8,056 nucleotides of DNA, taken from the NCBI GenBank assembly GCA_945787595.1, contig CALZJV010000311.1, positions 1 through 8,056 on the forward strand, in the 5' to 3' direction. Each line of letters opens with the position of its first letter. Position 1 is the first letter of the stretch. Shown here in pieces: positions 6,055-8,056 of the stretch. The DNA comes from an uncultured Desulfobacterales bacterium (lineage in GTDB: Bacteria > Desulfobacterota > Desulfobacteria > Desulfobacterales > JAFDCJ01). The notes beneath the pieces were generated by a model that saw nothing but the letters and a program-made list of their open reading frames with translations, made no database searches and had not been told where the DNA came from. Both the position numbers and the translations under genes were made by a program.

Positions 6055-6397
6055 TTTAAAAAGAATTTTGGATAAGTAATACTTTTGAAACGCTACCGCT
6101 ATACCTCGAATATTTTCGTGACATTTTTTTATCTCTAGTATAGCGGATAGGTCTGTCTTGATAACCACTTGACGGATTTATCAATGGTAAGTATCTTGTT
6201 TGCTTCAACCGGATTTGGTGATGGTTGTTCTGCTGGCGTATACCAAACAAATTGTATAAAATATCAGCAAAAATTCTTTTTTATATCAATTCATAAGCCG
6301 CCGGCATCGATCGAGTTTGCACCAGAAGAAAACGAGAAACGGAGCGATGGCTCATGATTTCGGCCGCTGGGTGAATAGCGCAACAAATAAACCAACG
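6055..6397. other. Gene-free spacer before the universal stress protein
   Basis: No supported gene. It contains a 9-bp perfect inverted repeat CCGCTATAC/GTATAGCGG (6096-6104, 6138-6146; 33 bp apart), a small CGAA/TTCG hairpin inside it near 6107-6118 followed by a T7 run, and a possible promoter at 6169-6197. The promoter for the divergent rhomboid gene should also be here. Confidence 0.55.
6169..6197 (+). promoter_or_regulatory. Possible sigma-70 promoter of the universal stress protein gene
   Basis: TTGACG (5 of 6 to TTGACA) at 6169-6174, 17 nt spacing, then TATCTT (4 of 6 to TATAAT) at 6192-6197. It would give a leader of about 205 nt before the start codon. Only the hexamer match supports it. 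Confidence 0.3.
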
Positions 6398-6410
6398 AAA
6401 GGAGAGCAAC

Positions 6411-6860
6411 ATGTTTTTCCACATACTGTGCCCGACTGACTTGAAGGAGCGGGCCTACATCTCACTTAAAAAAGCCGTTCAGATTGCTCATCAGTTCGAC
6501 GCGCGGATAACGATGCTCAACGTCCATAGGGAGTTTATGGATAAACACGAGCGCGAAATGCTTAGGGTCAGTGTCGATAAATTGAAAAAAAAATATCGAC
6601 AAGTTGCCATCGAATCAAGAGATGAAATGAAAAACGTCATTCATGAGTTACACGCAGACGACATCGATATAACCTATCTGCTGCGAAAGGGGACACCGGC
6701 GGATACCATTATCGATGTGTCCGCTCAAGAGAGTGTGGACCTCATCGTGATATGTACCGACGGCCGAGACAATCTAAAGGACTTTGTCACTGGTACAATA
6801 ACCGAACAAGTTATTAACAACGCCCCTTGTCCGGTACTCGTGATTCCCCATCGAAAGTAA
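6411..6860 (+). CDS. Universal stress protein (UspA family)
   Basis: This is a 149-residue single-domain cytoplasmic protein of normal Usp length, with AAAGGAG at 6398-6404 and 6 nt spacing. It starts with the Usp beta1 strand and the nucleotide-contacting Asp (HILCPTD, Asp10). It then shows helix 1, beta2 (ARITMLNVH), a long charged helix, KGTPADTIID (93-102), the beta4 strand SVDLIVI, and the C-terminal APCPVLVIP strand (138-146). The ATP motif G-2x-G-9x-G-S/T is nearly present with exact spacing as Cys115-2x-Gly118-9x-Gly128-Thr129. The first glycine is replaced by Cys, so ATP binding may be altered. Usp proteins respond to starvation and stress, usually as dimers. The gene is monocistronic with its own terminator. 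Confidence 0.92.
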   Translation: MFFHILCPTDLKERAYISLKKAVQIAHQFDARITMLNVHREFMDKHEREMLRVSVDKLKKKYRQVAIESRDEMKNVIHELHADDIDITYLLRKGTPADTIIDVSAQESVDLIVICTDGRDNLKDFVTGTITEQVINNAPCPVLVIPHRK

Positions 6861-7002
6861 CCTTTGTGGTCGTTGAACCTCACACAGGTTTCCTTTTCGC
6901 TTGCAAAGGTTTTTAGGGCTGAATCGATCCTTCTGACACTGGTGAAAAATTGTGGATTTGCAGCTCCAAACTTTTCTTCTCTGATTAATGACGAAAAAAT
7001 GA

Positions 7003-7033
7003 CGGACACAAGATAGTGTGGTCCGCCTTTTTT
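7003..7033 (+). terminator. Intrinsic terminator of the universal stress protein gene
   Basis: CGGAC (7003-7007) pairs with GTCCG (7021-7025), and ACA (7008-7010) pairs with TGT (7017-7019) across a single-base bulge at 7020, with a 6-nt loop. TTTTTT follows at 7028-7033. It lies about 140 nt after the stop codon. An A6 run sits just upstream (6995-7000), so it might act in both directions. Confidence 0.6.
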
Positions 7034-7424
7034 CTCATGTTTTAAGATATCTCGATATACCCTAAAGCCGAACGATGAATTTAAGTGCTATGTTTTTTAT
7101 ACCAAATTTTCATTTGCAAACTTTACGATTTCTTGCCACAACATGCAATTCGGTGATTATCGAAATGTGTGATGATATGTTTCTGATATCATAAGATTTT
7201 TAGAATTTATAGAGTACAAATAAATAGCAGATAGCGTCACCAGCAGCCTGAGTGCCGGGAAAGATGATATCACAAATTTTTATGGCCATTGATAATTCCA
7301 ACTTTGTTGGAGGTATCCACAGTTTTTTGGTTTTAAAAAATTATAGTTTCCCAGATATCTGCAATTATTGACAATTGTCTCTTCTATATTTTCCCGTTAA
7401 ATGCAATCTGCAATTCAGCCTGTT
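7034..7424. other. AT-rich spacer between convergent genes
   Basis: No gene is supported. It carries repeat copy C, an ATGATAT/ATATCAT stem (7172-7178, 7186-7192), a TCCAAC-TTT-GTTGGA hairpin (7297-7311) and a GACAATTGTC palindrome (7370-7379). No clear intrinsic terminator for the minus-strand hydrolase gene was found. Confidence 0.6.
7085..7190 (-). repeat. Degenerate dispersed repeat, copy C (inverted relative to A)
   Basis: Read on the minus strand from 7190, this matches copy A (185-297). GATATC and TGGCAAGAAATC are the same 52 nt apart in both, and ATTGCAT is 4 nt before the core in both. After a 7-nt indel, CAAATG and AAACATA-N-CAC match again with equal spacing. Identity over the first 64 positions is 43 by hand count. 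Confidence 0.5.
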
Positions 7425-8056
7425 TCAATTTTTCGCAGGTATCTTCAGCCGCATGCCATCTTCTGCCAATATAATATCCTTATCGTAGATATCATTCATG
7501 CCCATTAAAAAGATCTTTTCGGTTATTTTATTTGGCAGTGGCGGAATAATGTGGGTAAGCACCAGCTTATCCGCCCCGGCCTCCTTTGCCACCTGTGCGG
7601 CTTCTAGCGTGCTTGTATGTGTTTCTTTGATGTAGCGTATAGCTTTTGCACTCAAACTAATTTTTAATTCATCTGCCACACGTTGCGCAGCATCGAGCAT
7701 GCGCTTGCTAAAGGCCTCATGAATCAAAATATCAGCACCCTTGGCATGACGAATCACTTGTTGGCTGAACCTTGTATCGCCACTCACCAACACCAACCGA
7801 CCTACATATTCGACACGATAACCATAAGCATACTTCCACTCCGGATGTTCAACCATGAACGCCTTAACAACCAGCCCGTTTTTTTCATATACAGTGTGCG
7901 CTTCTTTATCGTTCACTGTTACGATATGGGGCTCAGCCACAGCAAGCGTAGCATCCAGATCATCTTTTCCCCTCCGAGCAATTCTATCCTCAATATCTTC
8001 CTTGTAGACTTCTGCAAAGCCACTCAGGAGTGCTTTGGTTCCGGGAGGACCGAACA
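7425..8056 (-). CDS. C-terminal part of an MBL-fold metallo-hydrolase, RNase Z-like (5' end outside window)
   Basis: The minus-strand frame is open from the right edge (first full codon at 8054-8052, reading FGPPGTKALLSGF) to the TGA at 7427-7425, giving 209 visible residues. A GTG at 7940 is in frame but internal, because homologous sequence continues upstream of it. FGPPGT and the following helix match the middle of RNase Z/Lactamase_B_2 proteins. Visible zinc-site motifs, numbered from the edge, are His70 (EHPE...YGYR), Asp93 (SGDT), His112 (IHEA), His146 (HTST) and His168 (LTH). HEA and H-x-T are also signature motifs of tRNase Z. The N-terminal HxHxDH metal motif would lie outside the window. 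Whether the substrate is pre-tRNA or another phosphodiester or ester cannot be decided; many members are simply annotated MBL-fold hydrolase. No linked gene in the window clarifies its role. Confidence 0.88.
   Translation of the reverse strand, partial: FGPPGTKALLSGFAEVYKEDIEDRIARRGKDDLDATLAVAEPHIVTVNDKEAHTVYEKNGLVVKAFMVEHPEWKYAYGYRVEYVGRLVLVSGDTRFSQQVIRHAKGADILIHEAFSKRMLDAAQRVADELKISLSAKAIRYIKETHTSTLEAAQVAKEAGADKLVLTHIIPPLPNKITEKIFLMGMNDIYDKDIILAEDGMRLKIPAKN

Noticed and set aside
6056..6250. 64-codon minus-strand open frame upstream of the rhomboid
   Set aside because: No ribosome binding site, polar random-looking composition, and it covers inverted repeats typical of a control region.
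7425..7940. GTG at 7940 as the true start of the MBL-fold gene
   Set aside because: Recognisable family sequence (FGPPGT and following helix) continues in frame upstream to the window edge, so the gene is truncated by the window rather than starting here.

Overview
The window looks like part of a bacterial chromosome, most likely a Desulfobacterota-type (former Deltaproteobacteria) sediment or marine anaerobe. This is an inference: the beta-helix protein with a small helical C-terminal tail, the rhomboid fused to a DnaJ C-terminal-like domain and the long AT-rich intergenic stretches fit that group, but no rRNA or other phylogenetic marker is present. Genes use strong AAAGGAGG-type ribosome binding sites with 5-8 nt spacing.

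Layout from left to right. (1) The first 13 codons of a minus-strand gene run off the left edge; it may be a tyrosine recombinase. (2) A roughly 440-bp AT-rich spacer carries a degenerate repeat. It is followed by a doubtful 41-codon small ORF and a plus-strand secreted M28 zinc aminopeptidase with a PA domain and all metal-site residues. (3) A roughly 720-bp AT-rich spacer holds two hairpins after the peptidase, then a structured leader with a 10-codon mini-ORF and a terminator-like hairpin. The leader precedes a secreted right-handed beta-helix protein of 610 residues with a helical C-terminal module. (4) Converging on it is a minus-strand rhomboid intramembrane protease gene with a DnaJ C-terminal-like domain. 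It is frameshifted by an exact 55-bp tandem duplication inside the catalytic-serine segment; removing one copy restores a continuous 323-residue protein. (5) An 85-bp GC-rich near-perfect inverted repeat sits 13 bp upstream of the rhomboid start. (6) A plus-strand universal stress protein has its own terminator. (7) A minus-strand RNase Z-like metallo-beta-lactamase-fold hydrolase runs off the right edge.

The genes are mostly single transcription units in alternating orientation, so no operon-level pathway is evident. Two products are exported (peptidase and beta-helix protein) and one is an inner-membrane protease with a putative cytoplasmic substrate-binding domain. The best leads are the rhomboid-DnaJ_C architecture with its slippage-type duplication, the long inverted repeat beside it, a dispersed intergenic repeat of about 105-113 bp present in inverted orientation at the two ends of the window, and the structured leader before the beta-helix gene. 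I did not find a complete novel multi-gene system.
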